From Halegenticoccus soli (GTDB taxonomy: Archaea > Halobacteriota > Halobacteria > Halobacteriales > Haloferacaceae): DNA of 64,000 nucleotides. The notes under the pieces were generated by a model. That model was not told where the DNA came from, made no database searches, and saw nothing but the letters and a program-made list of their open reading frames with translations. Shown in pieces: positions 32,805 to 41,710 of the stretch. Within the stretch, counting starts at the first letter, position 1, and the number at the start of each line of letters is the position of its first letter. Made by a program: the position numbers and the translations under genes. The stretch lies in assembly GCF_002844195.1 (NCBI RefSeq), contig NZ_PEND01000007.1, positions 231,659 through 295,658 on the forward strand, in the 5' to 3' direction.

Positions 32805-35141
32805 ATGGGAGACGGAAACGACCACAATCACGACCGCGACGAGGAGGGCGACGCCGGGCGGGAACGCGCGCCCGGAGAGAGGTCGGCGCACGACGAGCCG
32901 ACGGACGGGGACCCCGACCGCGAGCAACCGCGGACGGAGGAGTCGATGCTCCGCGAGGAGGCGATTGAACCCGCAAGACGCGGCGAGGAGCGCATCGAAC
33001 GCGCCGGGCACGGAGCGCACGGCGAGCACGGCGAACACGCGGGCCGCGACGAGCACGAAGAGCACGGAGCACACGAAGAACGCGGTGCGCACGCCGGCCA
33101 CGGCGGCGGCATGCACGCGGGGCACGAACAGCTGTTCCGCCGGCGCTTTTTCGTTTCGACGCTGCTTTCGATCCCGGTCCTGGTCTACAGCGAGATGCTG
33201 CAGGAGCTGCTCGGCTTCTCCGCGCCGGCGATCCCCGGAGCCGAGTTCGTGAGCCCGGCGTTCGCGGTCGTCGTCTTCGCCTACGGCGGCGTCCCGTTCC
33301 TGAAGATGGCCGCGCCGGAGGTGCGGGCCCGCGAACCCGGCATGATGACGCTCATCTCGATGGCGATCACCGTCGCGTTCGCCTACAGCCTGGCGAGCCT
33401 CCTCGTCCCGGGGGCGACGGAGTTCTTCTGGGAGCTGGTGACGCTCATCGACGTCATGCTGCTCGGCCACTGGATCGAGATGCGCAGCGTCCGCCGGGCG
33501 TCGGGCGCGCTCGACCAGCTCGCGCGGCTCCTGCCCGACACCGCGGAGCGCGTCGCCGACGACGGAACGACCGAGGAGGTTCCGGTCGACGAGCTCTCGG
33601 AGGACGACCTCGTTCTCGTCCGACCCGGGGCGAGCGTTCCCGCCGACGGCGTCGTCGAGGAGGGCGACTCCGACGTCGACGAGTCGATGATCACGGGCGA
33701 GTCCCGTCCGATCTCGAAGGAGCCCGGTGACGAGGTCATCGGCGGGACGATAAACGGCGACGGCAGCCTCCGCGTGCGGATCACCGCCACGGGCGAGGAC
33801 ACGACCCTCTCCGGCATCATGCGCCTGGTCGAGGAGGCCCAGACGAGCAAGTCGCGGACGCAGGTGCTCGCCGACCGCGCCGCCGGCTGGCTGTTCTACG
33901 CCGCGGTCGCGGCCGCCGCCGTCACGGCCGTCGCCTGGGCCCTCGCCGTCGGCCTCGACGTCGCGCTCGTCGAGCGCGTCGTGACCGTGCTCGTCATCGC
34001 GTGCCCGCACGCCCTCGGACTGGCCGTCCCGCTGGTCGTGGCGATCAACACGTCGCTCGCGGCGCGAAACGGCATGCTCGTCCGCGACCGGATCGCGATG
34101 GAGGACGCCCGGAACCTCGACCTGATCGTCTTCGACAAGACCGGCACCCTCACCAGGGGCGAACAGGGCGTCGTCGACGTGGCGACCGCTGAGGGAACGG
34201 ACGAGGACGAGGCCCTGGCGCTCGCCGCCGCGGTCGAGGGCGACTCCGAACACATGATCGCGCGGGCGATCCGCGAGGCGGCCGCCGACCGCGGGCTGAC
34301 GCCCCCCGACGCGACCGACTTCGAGGCGCTGAAGGGGCGGGGCGTCCGCGCCGAGGTGAACGGCGACGCCGTGTACGTCGGCGGACCGAACCTGCTCGAT
34401 CAGCTCGAAAACGACCCTCCGACCGAGCTCACCGAGTTCGCTCGGGAGGCCGGCTCGAACGCGCAGACCGTCGTCTACCTCGTCCGGGACGGGGAGGCGG
34501 TCGCGGCCGTCGCGCTCGCCGACGTGATCCGCGAGGAGAGCAGGCGGGCGGTCGACGCGCTCCACGAACTCGGGATCGAGGTCGCCATGCTGACGGGCGA
34601 TTCGGAGGACGTGGCCCGCGCCGTCGCCGCGGAACTCGGCATCGACACGTACTTCGCCGAGGTGCTCCCCGAGGACAAGGACGAAAAGATCGTCGAACTC
34701 CAGGAGGGGGGGAAGCTGGTGGCGATGGTCGGCGACGGCGTCAACGACGCCCCCGCCCTGACCCGCGCCGACATCGGCGTCGCCATCGGCAGCGGGACCG
34801 ACGTCGCGGTCGAGTCTGCGGACGTCGTCCTCGTGCAGAACAACCCGCTCGACGTGGTCCGGCTGGTGAAGCTCAGCCGCGCCAGCTACCGGAAGATGCA
34901 GGAGAACCTCGTGTGGGCCGCCGGGTACAACGTCTTCGCCATCCCGCTCGCGGCGGGCGTCCTCGCGCCGATCGGCGTCCTGCTCTCGCCGGCGGTCGGC
35001 GCGGCGCTCATGTCGCTGAGCACGGTCATCGTCGCGATCAACGCGCAGTTCCTCCGGCGGGTGGACCTCAGCCTGCCGAGCCTGCCGGGCGTGTCCGCGC
35101 CCGCGGAGCGGGAGCGCGTCGAACCGAAGCCGGCGGACTGA
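32805..35141 (+). CDS. copB: CopB-type P1B ATPase with His-rich N-terminus
   Basis: The 778-residue protein lacks HMA domains. Instead residues ~1-107 form a His/Asp/Glu-rich extension (for example [11 protein letters not shown] and [13 protein letters not shown]) likely to bind metal. The membrane ion site is CPH (400-402, IACPHALGL), the hallmark of CopB/P1B-3-type ATPases. The phosphorylation site is DKTGTLT (444-450), and the GDGVND hinge is intact. Enzymes of this type export Cu+, Cu2+ or Ag+. It is divergent from the second Lrp-TRASH regulator, giving the cluster two different exporters each beside its own regulator. Confidence 0.94.
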   Translation: MGDGNDHNHDRDEEGDAGRERAPGERSAHDEPTDGDPDREQPRTEESMLREEAIEPARRGEERIERAGHGAHGEHGEHAGRDEHEEHGAHEERGAHAGHGGGMHAGHEQLFRRRFFVSTLLSIPVLVYSEMLQELLGFSAPAIPGAEFVSPAFAVVVFAYGGVPFLKMAAPEVRAREPGMMTLISMAITVAFAYSLASLLVPGATEFFWELVTLIDVMLLGHWIEMRSVRRASGALDQLARLLPDTAERVADDGTTEEVPVDELSEDDLVLVRPGASVPADGVVEEGDSDVDESMITGESRPISKEPGDEVIGGTINGDGSLRVRITATGEDTTLSGIMRLVEEAQTSKSRTQVLADRAAGWLFYAAVAAAAVTAVAWALAVGLDVALVERVVTVLVIACPHALGLAVPLVVAINTSLAARNGMLVRDRIAMEDARNLDLIVFDKTGTLTRGEQGVVDVATAEGTDEDEALALAAAVEGDSEHMIARAIREAAADRGLTPPDATDFEALKGRGVRAEVNGDAVYVGGPNLLDQLENDPPTELTEFAREAGSNAQTVVYLVRDGEAVAAVALADVIREESRRAVDALHELGIEVAMLTGDSEDVARAVAAELGIDTYFAEVLPEDKDEKIVELQEGGKLVAMVGDGVNDAPALTRADIGVAIGSGTDVAVESADVVLVQNNPLDVVRLVKLSRASYRKMQENLVWAAGYNVFAIPLAAGVLAPIGVLLSPAVGAALMSLSTVIVAINAQFLRRVDLSLPSLPGVSAPAERERVEPKPAD

Positions 35142-35195
35142 ACCGGCGGCGAGCCGGCGGCGAACCGGTGTCCGGTCGGCAGGTCCGAACCGGCC

Positions 35196-35783
35196 TCACT
35201 CTCTGCCCATCGCGTGGAACTCGTCGTTCGGCCGCATGTCGGCGAACATCGCCATCCGGTTCGAGAGGTTGAAGAAGGCGGTCACCGCGGCGATGTCCCA
35301 GATCGCCTCCTCGCCGTACCCCGCCTCGCGCAGCCGGTCCAGGTCGTCCTCGGTCACTTCGGCCGGCCGCTCGGTCAGCTTCACGGCCACGTCGAGCATC
35401 GCCATGCGCTTTTCGTCCACGTCGGCCGTGCGGTAGTTGGCGACGAGCTGGTCCGCCAGCTTCGGATCCTTCGCGTAGATCCGGCAGAGCGCGCCGTGGG
35501 CGACGTTGCAGTAGTAGCAGTGGTTGACGCCCGAGACGGCGACGACGATCATCTCGACCTCCTCGCGCTCCAGCGCCGTGTCGTCGACCAGCGCGTCGTG
35601 GTACTCGAAGAAGGCGCGGAAGTGCGAGGGCTTGTAGGCGAACGCGGCGAAGACGTTCGGCGTGAAGCCCGCGCGCTCCGTCTCCTCGTCGATCCGCTCG
35701 CGGAGGTCCGCGGGGAGTTCGTCGTAGTCCGGGACGGGGAATCGGCGCATCGCGTCGTCGTCTACGCGTGGGATGTCGGACAT
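35196..35783 (-). CDS. AhpD-like peroxidase-related protein (carboxymuconolactone decarboxylase family)
   Basis: The start is ATG 35783 (195 residues). An AhpD/CMD fold is marked by VNHCYYCNVAHG, which holds the redox pair C89 and C92 and H96. Proteins of this group (uncharacterised peroxidase-related) use the Cys pair to reduce peroxides or regenerate peroxiredoxins in the cytosol. Its location just after the copper cluster could reflect a role in copper-driven oxidative stress, but it has no shared operator. It is convergent with copB. Confidence 0.9.
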   Translation of the reverse strand: MSDIPRVDDDAMRRFPVPDYDELPADLRERIDEETERAGFTPNVFAAFAYKPSHFRAFFEYHDALVDDTALEREEVEMIVVAVSGVNHCYYCNVAHGALCRIYAKDPKLADQLVANYRTADVDEKRMAMLDVAVKLTERPAEVTEDDLDRLREAGYGEEAIWDIAAVTAFFNLSNRMAMFADMRPNDEFHAMGRE

Positions 35784-35870
35784 GCGCGAAGGTTCCCCGG
35801 GGTGGAGCATAAGCCTGAGCGACGCGCGAATCCGCGTCGAGGGACGCCCGCGCCGAGTCGACGCGCCGGT

Positions 35871-36362
35871 TCAGACGACGCCGAGGGCGAGCGCCATCGA
35901 CGCCGAGGCGACGAACACGCCCAGCGCGAACAGGAGGTAGTTCGCCGCGGGCTTTTTCGCCGGCGTCAGCGAGATCGTGTACCGCTTCCGCGAGACGGGC
36001 CAGAGGTAGTTCACGCCCATCGGCGTGAGCGTGTCGGCGAGGAGGTGCGCGAGCACCGTCAGGCTCCCGAGGAAGAAGCCGAAAACGGTCAGGTCCACGC
36101 CGGTCTCGACGGGGAGCGCAGCGCCGAGGTAGCGACCGGCGGCCGCGAACGCGAGGCCGACGGCCGCGGCGAAGAGGAGCGAGTGCGTCGGCCCGCGGTG
36201 GGAGAGCAGGGGCAGCCGGTGGTCGCAGTCCGGCAGCATCGCCAGGCCGAGCATCACCGCCCCGGTCACGAACGCGAGCGTCGGGTATCCCCGCGTCACG
36301 AGGAGGTACCCGACGGGCGCGTAGACGACCAGCGAGACGCCGTAGTGGCCCAACTGGTACAT
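35871..36362 (-). CDS. Membrane-bound metal-dependent hydrolase (YdjM / DUF457 family)
   Basis: The 163-residue protein has four to five hydrophobic helices. The conserved His/Asp motifs of the family are present: LPDCDHRLPLLSHRGPTHS and HLLADTLTPMGV. These residues would sit at the membrane surface and bind a metal. Family members are known as LexA-regulated or putative membrane hydrolases with unproven substrates. The gene stands alone on the minus strand. Confidence 0.88.
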   Translation of the reverse strand: MYQLGHYGVSLVVYAPVGYLLVTRGYPTLAFVTGAVMLGLAMLPDCDHRLPLLSHRGPTHSLLFAAAVGLAFAAAGRYLGAALPVETGVDLTVFGFFLGSLTVLAHLLADTLTPMGVNYLWPVSRKRYTISLTPAKKPAANYLLFALGVFVASASMALALGVV

Positions 36363-36546
36363 GCGAATCCCTTCCGCGGACTGCTACAAAAAGTAGCGGA
36401 TCCGGGTCGCCGACTCACGAACGGCCGGGTCGCCGGATCGCCGGACTCTCGAGCCGTCGAGCGCCCGGACGCGGAAGTCGGGGATCGGCGTTCGAAGGTC
36501 GAAGCGCGGAGACCGGCGGACCGAGTAGACCGTGGAAAACCGGGGT

Positions 36547-38067
36547 TCAGTCGGCCCGCGTCTCGGTCCCGCCGACGAACCGGTCGTAGGCGGAGTCGAA
36601 CTCCTCGTCCGTCTCCGCGGTCGCCTCCCACTCGTCGAGTCCGCGCTCCTCGCGGCTGCCCCGGATGGTGTTGTCGAGGACGAACGCGCTCAGCCCGCCG
36701 ACCGCCATGCCGGTGCTGCCGACGACGTACACCACGTCGGAGACGAGCTGCGTCCCGAGGACCGGGCCGAACACCGCGACGTTCGCCATCCCCTGCCGGA
36801 ACGCCTCGGCGCTGCCGACCTCGCCCATGTACGCCGGGACGGCGAGCCCCGCGAACATCGCGAAGCCGATGATGAAGACGTTGCGCGAGGAGTCGAGGTC
36901 GACGTACCGGAGCTGCGAGAGACCGACGGCGACGATCTGGCCGAACATGGCGACGAACAGCCCGCCGACGATCGGGTTCGGGATCGTCGCCACGAGCTGT
37001 CCGAAGTAGCCGACGAAGCCGACGAACAGCATCACGAGCGCGCCGATCTGGACGACGTACCGCGAGGCGACGCCGGTCAGCCCGATCGCGCCGATGTTCT
37101 CCGAGTAGGAGGTCGACCCGCCGGTTCCCATGATCCCGGCGAAGACGTTCATGATCCCCTCCATGCCGATGCCGTGGTTGATGCGCTTTTCGCTCGGCGC
37201 GCCCAGCCCGGAGAGCCGCGCGACGGCGTGGTAGTCGCCGAAGCTCTCGATCATCGAGGCCGCGACGCCGGCGAGCATCCCGACGACGAAGGACAGCTCG
37301 AAGCCGGGCATCCCCCACTGGAGCGGGTAGATGGCGACGAACGCCGGGGCCTCGGCGATCGAGAGCAGGTCGACGTAGCCGGGGGTGTCGGGGCCGTACA
37401 CGCCGGCGACCGACAGCCCGGCGGCGACGGCGTACGCGACGATCACGCCGAGCAGCACGGGAAACAGCTTGAACGCCTCGTGGGCCACGTCGAGGTACTG
37501 CGAGAACAGGACGATGAGGAGGACCGTCAGCCCCAGCAGCCACCAGTTGTTCGTCGCGGCCGTCACCTGCGGGACGCTGAACAGCGACAGGCCGATGAGC
37601 GCGATGGTCGGCGCGATGACGACCGGCGAGATGAAGCGTCGGACGCGCCCGAGCAGGCCGAGGTAGCCGATCGCGATCTCGGCCAGCGAGGCGACGATGA
37701 TCGCGCCCTGCAACTGGAGGAGCGCCGCCTCCCACGCGGGACCGGCGGGGTTGCTCGCCTGCACGACGCCGACGACGGCGAGCGCCGGCGCGAGCATCGA
37801 AAACGGCGCACCCTGCACGATGGGGTAGCGGTTGCCGAACGTCGTCTGCGCGAGCGTCGCGATCCCCGAGACCACGAAGAACGTCCCGACGAACCGCGGA
37901 ACCACCGACGCGGGCATCCCGAGCGCGCCCGCGAGGATCAGCGGCACGGCGATGTTCGCGCCGACCATCGTCAGGTAGTGCTGGACGCCGAGCAACAGCG
38001 ACGTCCCGAGCGGCGGTCGATCCTCGATACCGTACTCCACGAAACTCGATGCCTCCCCGTCGCTCAT
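36547..38067 (-). CDS. NCS2 uracil/xanthine permease family
   Basis: The 506-residue protein has about 13-14 membrane helices and the NCS2 family motifs. These include the N-terminal QHYLTMVGANIAVPLIL, the substrate-region GLGAPSEKRINHGIGMEGIM, and NPIVGGLFVAMFGQI. Members are proton or sodium symporters for uracil, xanthine or urate; the substrate here is not specified by sequence. The PfkB-type kinase lies further upstream on the same strand with a 139-bp gap, so they might be linked in nucleoside salvage. Confidence 0.92.
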   Translation of the reverse strand: MSDGEASSFVEYGIEDRPPLGTSLLLGVQHYLTMVGANIAVPLILAGALGMPASVVPRFVGTFFVVSGIATLAQTTFGNRYPIVQGAPFSMLAPALAVVGVVQASNPAGPAWEAALLQLQGAIIVASLAEIAIGYLGLLGRVRRFISPVVIAPTIALIGLSLFSVPQVTAATNNWWLLGLTVLLIVLFSQYLDVAHEAFKLFPVLLGVIVAYAVAAGLSVAGVYGPDTPGYVDLLSIAEAPAFVAIYPLQWGMPGFELSFVVGMLAGVAASMIESFGDYHAVARLSGLGAPSEKRINHGIGMEGIMNVFAGIMGTGGSTSYSENIGAIGLTGVASRYVVQIGALVMLFVGFVGYFGQLVATIPNPIVGGLFVAMFGQIVAVGLSQLRYVDLDSSRNVFIIGFAMFAGLAVPAYMGEVGSAEAFRQGMANVAVFGPVLGTQLVSDVVYVVGSTGMAVGGLSAFVLDNTIRGSREERGLDEWEATAETDEEFDSAYDRFVGGTETRAD

Positions 38068-38206
38068 GGCAGTCCCCGCATTGAACGAGGGATGTTCGAC
38101 GCGCGGTATAAACTGCTCCGTTCTCGGCCGAGGGTGTCAGGCACATTTCACGAACGCCCCCGAGCCGCGCCGGAATCGCGACGCGGGACGCGCTTTGGCT
38201 CCCCCG

Positions 38207-39154
38207 CTACCCGACGAACTCTCTAACCTCGTCGCGGGTCGGGAGCGCGGTCATCGCGCCCGCCGCCGTCGTCGTGAGAGCCGCGACGGCGTTGCCGAAC
38301 GCCAGCGCGTCCGCCAGGGGCTTTCCCTCCGAGAGCGCGGCGACGACGCCCGCCGTGAACGCGTCGCCCGCGCCGGTCGTGTCGACCGGTTCGACGTCGT
38401 ATCCGCCGTGCGTCGTCTCGGTCTCCCCGGCGGCCCACGGCGCGTCGGCGGTCGCGTAGGCGTACGAGCCTTCGCCGCCGAGGGTGACGAGCGCCGTGTG
38501 CGGGCCGTGCTCGCAGACGGCCCGGGCGAGATCGGGCGCGTCGCCCTCGAAGCCGGCCTCGCGCAGGTCCTCCGGCGTCGCCTTCACCACATCGGCGAGC
38601 GCGAACCCCTCGCGCGCCTCCTGGGCGTAGGAGAAGTCGGTCCACCGCTCGGGGCGGGCGTTCGGGTCGAACGAGACCGTCGCGCCGGCGTCCCGCGCGC
38701 GCGACGCGAGGTCCAGGGCGGCGCTCCGCGACGGCTCCGTGTCGAGGGAGAGCACGTCGAAGTGGACCCAGCCGAAGTCGGCGAGTTCGTCGTCGGGAAT
38801 CGCGCCGGGCTCCATGCGCGTGTCGGCCGCCCGCTCGCGGTAGAAGCTGAACTCGCGGTCGGCGTCCTCGCCGAGGCTGACGAACGCGAGCGTCGTCTTC
38901 GCCTCCGAGTCGCGCTCGACGTAGGTGCCCGGGACGCCCTGCTCGGCGAGGGCGTCGGCGAGGAAGTCGCCGAACGGATCCTCGCCGATGCGAGTCCAGA
39001 ACGCCAGCTCCGCGTCGAGGCGGGCGAGGCCGACTGCGACGTTGGCTGGCGCGCCGCCGGGGCGGCGGGAGAACGATTCGACCGAGGACAGCGGGCCGGT
39101 CGACTCCGGCAGGAAGTCGACGAGCGTCTCGCCGGCGACGAGAACACGTGTCAT
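38207..39154 (-). CDS. PfkB-family sugar kinase
   Basis: The 315-residue protein has both PfkB signatures: GGAPANVAVGLARL (33-46) and DTTGAGDAFTAG (258-269), with catalytic base D264. The family phosphorylates sugars such as fructose, ribose, KDG or nucleosides with ATP; the sequence resembles fructokinase/2-keto-3-deoxygluconate kinase types. Its neighbours are an NCS2 permease and, upstream, a TIM-barrel isomerase, both minus strand, so sugar or nucleoside use is the likely context. Confidence 0.9.
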   Translation of the reverse strand: MTRVLVAGETLVDFLPESTGPLSSVESFSRRPGGAPANVAVGLARLDAELAFWTRIGEDPFGDFLADALAEQGVPGTYVERDSEAKTTLAFVSLGEDADREFSFYRERAADTRMEPGAIPDDELADFGWVHFDVLSLDTEPSRSAALDLASRARDAGATVSFDPNARPERWTDFSYAQEAREGFALADVVKATPEDLREAGFEGDAPDLARAVCEHGPHTALVTLGGEGSYAYATADAPWAAGETETTHGGYDVEPVDTTGAGDAFTAGVVAALSEGKPLADALAFGNAVAALTTTAAGAMTALPTRDEVREFVG

Positions 39155-39307
39155 ACGGGGTGATCTCCGGCCCGGGAAAAAAATCCGACTGTTGCCGCGG
39201 CGCGCCCGGCGTTTCTCGCCGACGGCGTCTGCGAACCGGGCGGGGGACGCACGCGATCCCGCGCCGGTTCGGGTCCGCCGCCCCGCGATGAGCCGTCCGA
39301 CGCGGCC

Positions 39308-40087
39308 TCAGAGCAGCGCGTCGAGGCGCGTTTTGCTCTCCGCGACGTAGTCGTACGAGTAGGTGAACACTTCGAGCGAGAGCGTGCCGTCCCAGCCGTC
39401 GGGGAGCGCCTCGAAGATCGCCGCGAAGTCGACGTCGCCCGCGCCGAACGGGAGGTGTTCGTCCTGCGGGACGCGCGTGTCGTTGAGGTGAAAGTGGGAG
39501 ACGCGGTCGGCGTGTCGCTCGACGAACGCGGCGATGCCCGCCGAATCGCGGCCGTCCATCCGCGCGTGGCCCGTGTCGAGCGTCAGCGACGCGTCCGTCT
39601 CGTCCAGCAGCCGCGGCATTTCGTGGGTGCGCAGCAGGCTCCGCGGCAGGTTTTCGGCGCAGATCTCAACCCCCAGGTCGGCGGCGCGGGCGTCGAGTTC
39701 GCGGACCGACGAGAGGACGTTGTCCCGCAGGCCGTCGTCGTCCCAGGCGGGCGACCACGCGTTCGTGTCGGGGTGGAGCACGCCCTTCTCCGCGCCGAGT
39801 CCGGCGGCCGTCTCGACGGCGGCCTCGACCTCGCGGATCGACCCCTCCCTGACGTGCTCGAACGGCGATCCGAGGTCGATACCCCCGAACGGGAGGTGGA
39901 CGAGCAGGTCGAGGCCGCGCTCGTCGAGCGCGTCGCGGATCTCGTCGCCGCGTTCCTCCAGTTTCCGGCGTTCGCCCCCGCCCTCCATCATCAGCTCGAC
40001 GAAGTCGAACCCCCGGTCGGCGGCGAACGCCGCCGCCTCGACCGGATCCATTCCGATCTGCGTGACGAAGCCGGTTCGCGCGTTCAT
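39308..40087 (-). CDS. Sugar phosphate isomerase/epimerase (xylose-isomerase-like TIM barrel)
   Basis: The 259-residue protein is an AP-endonuclease-2/xylose-isomerase-like TIM barrel: an N-terminal GFDFVELMMEGG strand-helix, ENLPRSLLRTHEMPRLL with a metal-ligand Glu, LTLDTGHARMDG with Asp and His, and VSHFHLNDTRVPQDEHLPFG with further His/Asp ligands. The metal site is thus complete. Members isomerise or epimerise sugars or cleave inosose-like substrates. It sits upstream of the PfkB kinase on the same strand, so the pair may process one sugar. Confidence 0.88.
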   Translation of the reverse strand: MNARTGFVTQIGMDPVEAAAFAADRGFDFVELMMEGGGERRKLEERGDEIRDALDERGLDLLVHLPFGGIDLGSPFEHVREGSIREVEAAVETAAGLGAEKGVLHPDTNAWSPAWDDDGLRDNVLSSVRELDARAADLGVEICAENLPRSLLRTHEMPRLLDETDASLTLDTGHARMDGRDSAGIAAFVERHADRVSHFHLNDTRVPQDEHLPFGAGDVDFAAIFEALPDGWDGTLSLEVFTYSYDYVAESKTRLDALL

Positions 40088-40163
40088 GGCGGTCCTCGGC
40101 GCGCCGCCGCCTTAGTTCCGCTGGAGGGGAGAGCTTTATCGCCCGGCGCGCGTACGGTCGGCG

Positions 40164-40607
40164 ATGACCGAGACTGGCCCGCGCGATCCGCTCGCGGCGT
40201 TCGACGAGGAGGTCGTCGAGGCGGTCGCCCGCGACCGCGGCGTAGCGACCGAGCGGCTCCGCGAGCTTCTGCGACGACAGCAGGAGTCGGTCCGGGAGCT
40301 CCCCGGCGTCGACGACATCGTCTACGAGTGGCGCAGGGCGTTTCCCCGGAACCCGCTCGTCGAGCGCCGCGACGAGGCGTACTTCCTCGCGGTGCCCGAC
40401 CACGTCTGGCCGGAGTTCGGGGACGCGCTGTCGCTCTCGTCGGCGGAGCTCGCCGCGCTGCGGGCGGTTCACGCCCGGCAGTTCGACGCGAGTCTCGGCG
40501 GGACCGACGGCTGCGGCGACGGCGATGGGACCGGCGGCGAGGGAACCGACGAATCGAGCGACGGCGACGGAATCGACGGCGAGCCGATCGTCCTGACGCG
40601 ACCCTGA
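40164..40607 (+). CDS. Conserved-type haloarchaeal hypothetical protein
   Basis: The 147-residue product has a helical N-terminal part (AFDEEVVEAVARDRGVATERLRELLRRQQ), a globular middle (VDDIVYEWRRAFPRNPLVERRDEAYFLAVPDHVWPEF), and an Asp/Gly-rich disordered tail. I do not recognise a family. The frame shows normal haloarchaeal composition and ATG 40164 follows a TATA-like AGCTTTATC near 40130. It is close upstream of a GNAT gene on the same strand (77-bp gap). Confidence 0.7.
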   Translation: MTETGPRDPLAAFDEEVVEAVARDRGVATERLRELLRRQQESVRELPGVDDIVYEWRRAFPRNPLVERRDEAYFLAVPDHVWPEFGDALSLSSAELAALRAVHARQFDASLGGTDGCGDGDGTGGEGTDESSDGDGIDGEPIVLTRP

Positions 40608-40684
40608 TCCTCGACGGGGCGCGTTACCTCTTCCCACGCTACGGAAACGTTCACGTCGACGGCGCGCCACCACGACTCACTGCC

Positions 40685-41248
40685 ATGCCCGGACCGGCCT
40701 TCCTCCGCGGCGAGCGGGTCGAACTACGGACGATCGAACGCGAGGACGTCGAGTTCCTCCAGCGCCTCGTCGACGACCCGAAGGTGTGGCCCGACATCGG
40801 CTCCGCGACGCCGACGAACGGCCCGCGGGAGGAGGAGTGGGTCGAGTCGCTCGGCGAGGACGGGGCGAAGGTCCGCTTTCTCGTCTGCGTCGACGGCGAC
40901 CCGGTCGGCACCATCGGCCTCGACCTGAACGAGACGTGGGGCGTCGGCGAACTGGGGTACATGATCGCCCCCGAGGCGTGGGGCAACGGCTACTGCACCG
41001 ACGCGGTCCGGACCGTCGCCCGGTACGCCTTCGAGGAGCGCCGCCTGCACAAGGTCGCGGCCGCGGTGTACGACTACAACGCCGGCTCCCGTCGCGTGCT
41101 CGAAAAGGCCGGCTTCGCGGAGGAGGGCGTCCACCGCGAGGAGGCGTTCGTCGGCGGCGAGTACCGGGACGTGATCCGGTACGGGTTGCTCGCCGACGAA
41201 CTGAGCGAACCGAGCGCGAATGAGGGCGAAGCGGGCGACGGCCGGTGA
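40685..41248 (+). CDS. GNAT N-acetyltransferase (RimJ/RimL type)
   Basis: The 187-residue protein from ATG 40685 has the GNAT core: the N-terminal RGERVELRTIEREDVEFL, the acetyl-CoA loop within APEAWGNGYCTDAVRTV, and the C-terminal NAGSRRVLEKAGFAEEG typical of RimJ/RimL-like transferases. These acetylate N-termini of ribosomal proteins or small amines. The substrate here is unknown. The gene converges on an acyl-CoA dehydrogenase gene, from which it is separated by a 462-bp gap. Confidence 0.92.
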   Translation: MPGPAFLRGERVELRTIEREDVEFLQRLVDDPKVWPDIGSATPTNGPREEEWVESLGEDGAKVRFLVCVDGDPVGTIGLDLNETWGVGELGYMIAPEAWGNGYCTDAVRTVARYAFEERRLHKVAAAVYDYNAGSRRVLEKAGFAEEGVHREEAFVGGEYRDVIRYGLLADELSEPSANEGEAGDGR

Positions 41249-41368
41249 CGCGGCGTCCGAAGCCGCGAACCGTACGGTGCGCGGACCTCGAAGCCGAGCC
41301 GTCGCGTTTCGCCCGGCTCGTTCAGGAGTAAAAGATCGTGAACGGTGAGCGCCGCGATCCGTTTCGGA

Positions 41369-41390
41369 CCGTTTCGTCCCCCCGAAACGG
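41369..41390. terminator. Hairpin between convergent genes
   Basis: CCGTTTCG (41369-41376) and CGAAACGG (41383-41390) form a perfect 8-bp stem with a TCCCCC loop. Further copies of GTTTCGG/CGAAACGG flank it, so alternative pairings exist. It may act as a bidirectional transcription end or RNA-stability element. Confidence 0.4.
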
Positions 41391-41597
41391 ACTCGACCCC
41401 GAAACGGTCTCCCGGCTTTTTTCGGACGGGGTCGGTACGTCCGTCGGGGGCGAGATCCGGGCACGACCCCCACGCCCTTGAGAGAACCGCGCGCCGAACA
41501 CCGCCAGTACCGCTGTCAACCGCGGCACACCTACTGCGACCGATTTTTTCGAAAGCTGCACAGCAACGACGAGGGGCCGTCGGGACCGTCCCGGAGA

Positions 41598-41651
41598 TCA
41601 GAACCCGAGTTCTCGCCGATCACCAGGTGCCGGATCTCGCTCGTCCCGCTC
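41598..41651 (-). pseudogene. Decayed 3'-end copy of an acyl-CoA dehydrogenase gene
   Basis: The plus-strand segment starting ATCAGAACCC at 41597 closely matches the segment starting ATCAGAACCC at 41710, which holds the stop and last ~17 codons of the intact dehydrogenase. Read on the minus strand, the remnant encodes GTSEIRHLVIG (intact gene: GTSEIQHLVIG), followed by a one-base deletion that shifts the final RELGF-stop out of frame. Similarity ends upstream. It is a remnant of a second paralogue or a partial duplication. Confidence 0.7.
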
Positions 41652-41710
41652 GAAAGCCCTCGCTCGGACCCGTTCGGGTCCTCGCTCGCCCTTTTCATCT
41701 CCGCCAGGGA

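Larger units (their letters stand above)
41249..41710. other. Convergent intergenic gap: hairpin and decayed 3'-end gene copy
   Basis: This 462-bp region lies between the converging GNAT and acyl-CoA dehydrogenase genes. It contains a perfect 8-bp stem hairpin (41369-41390) and a decayed copy of the acyl-CoA dehydrogenase 3' end (41598-41651). The remaining ~200 bp (41391-41597) include a short T6 run near 41544 but no gene that I can support. Confidence 0.55.
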
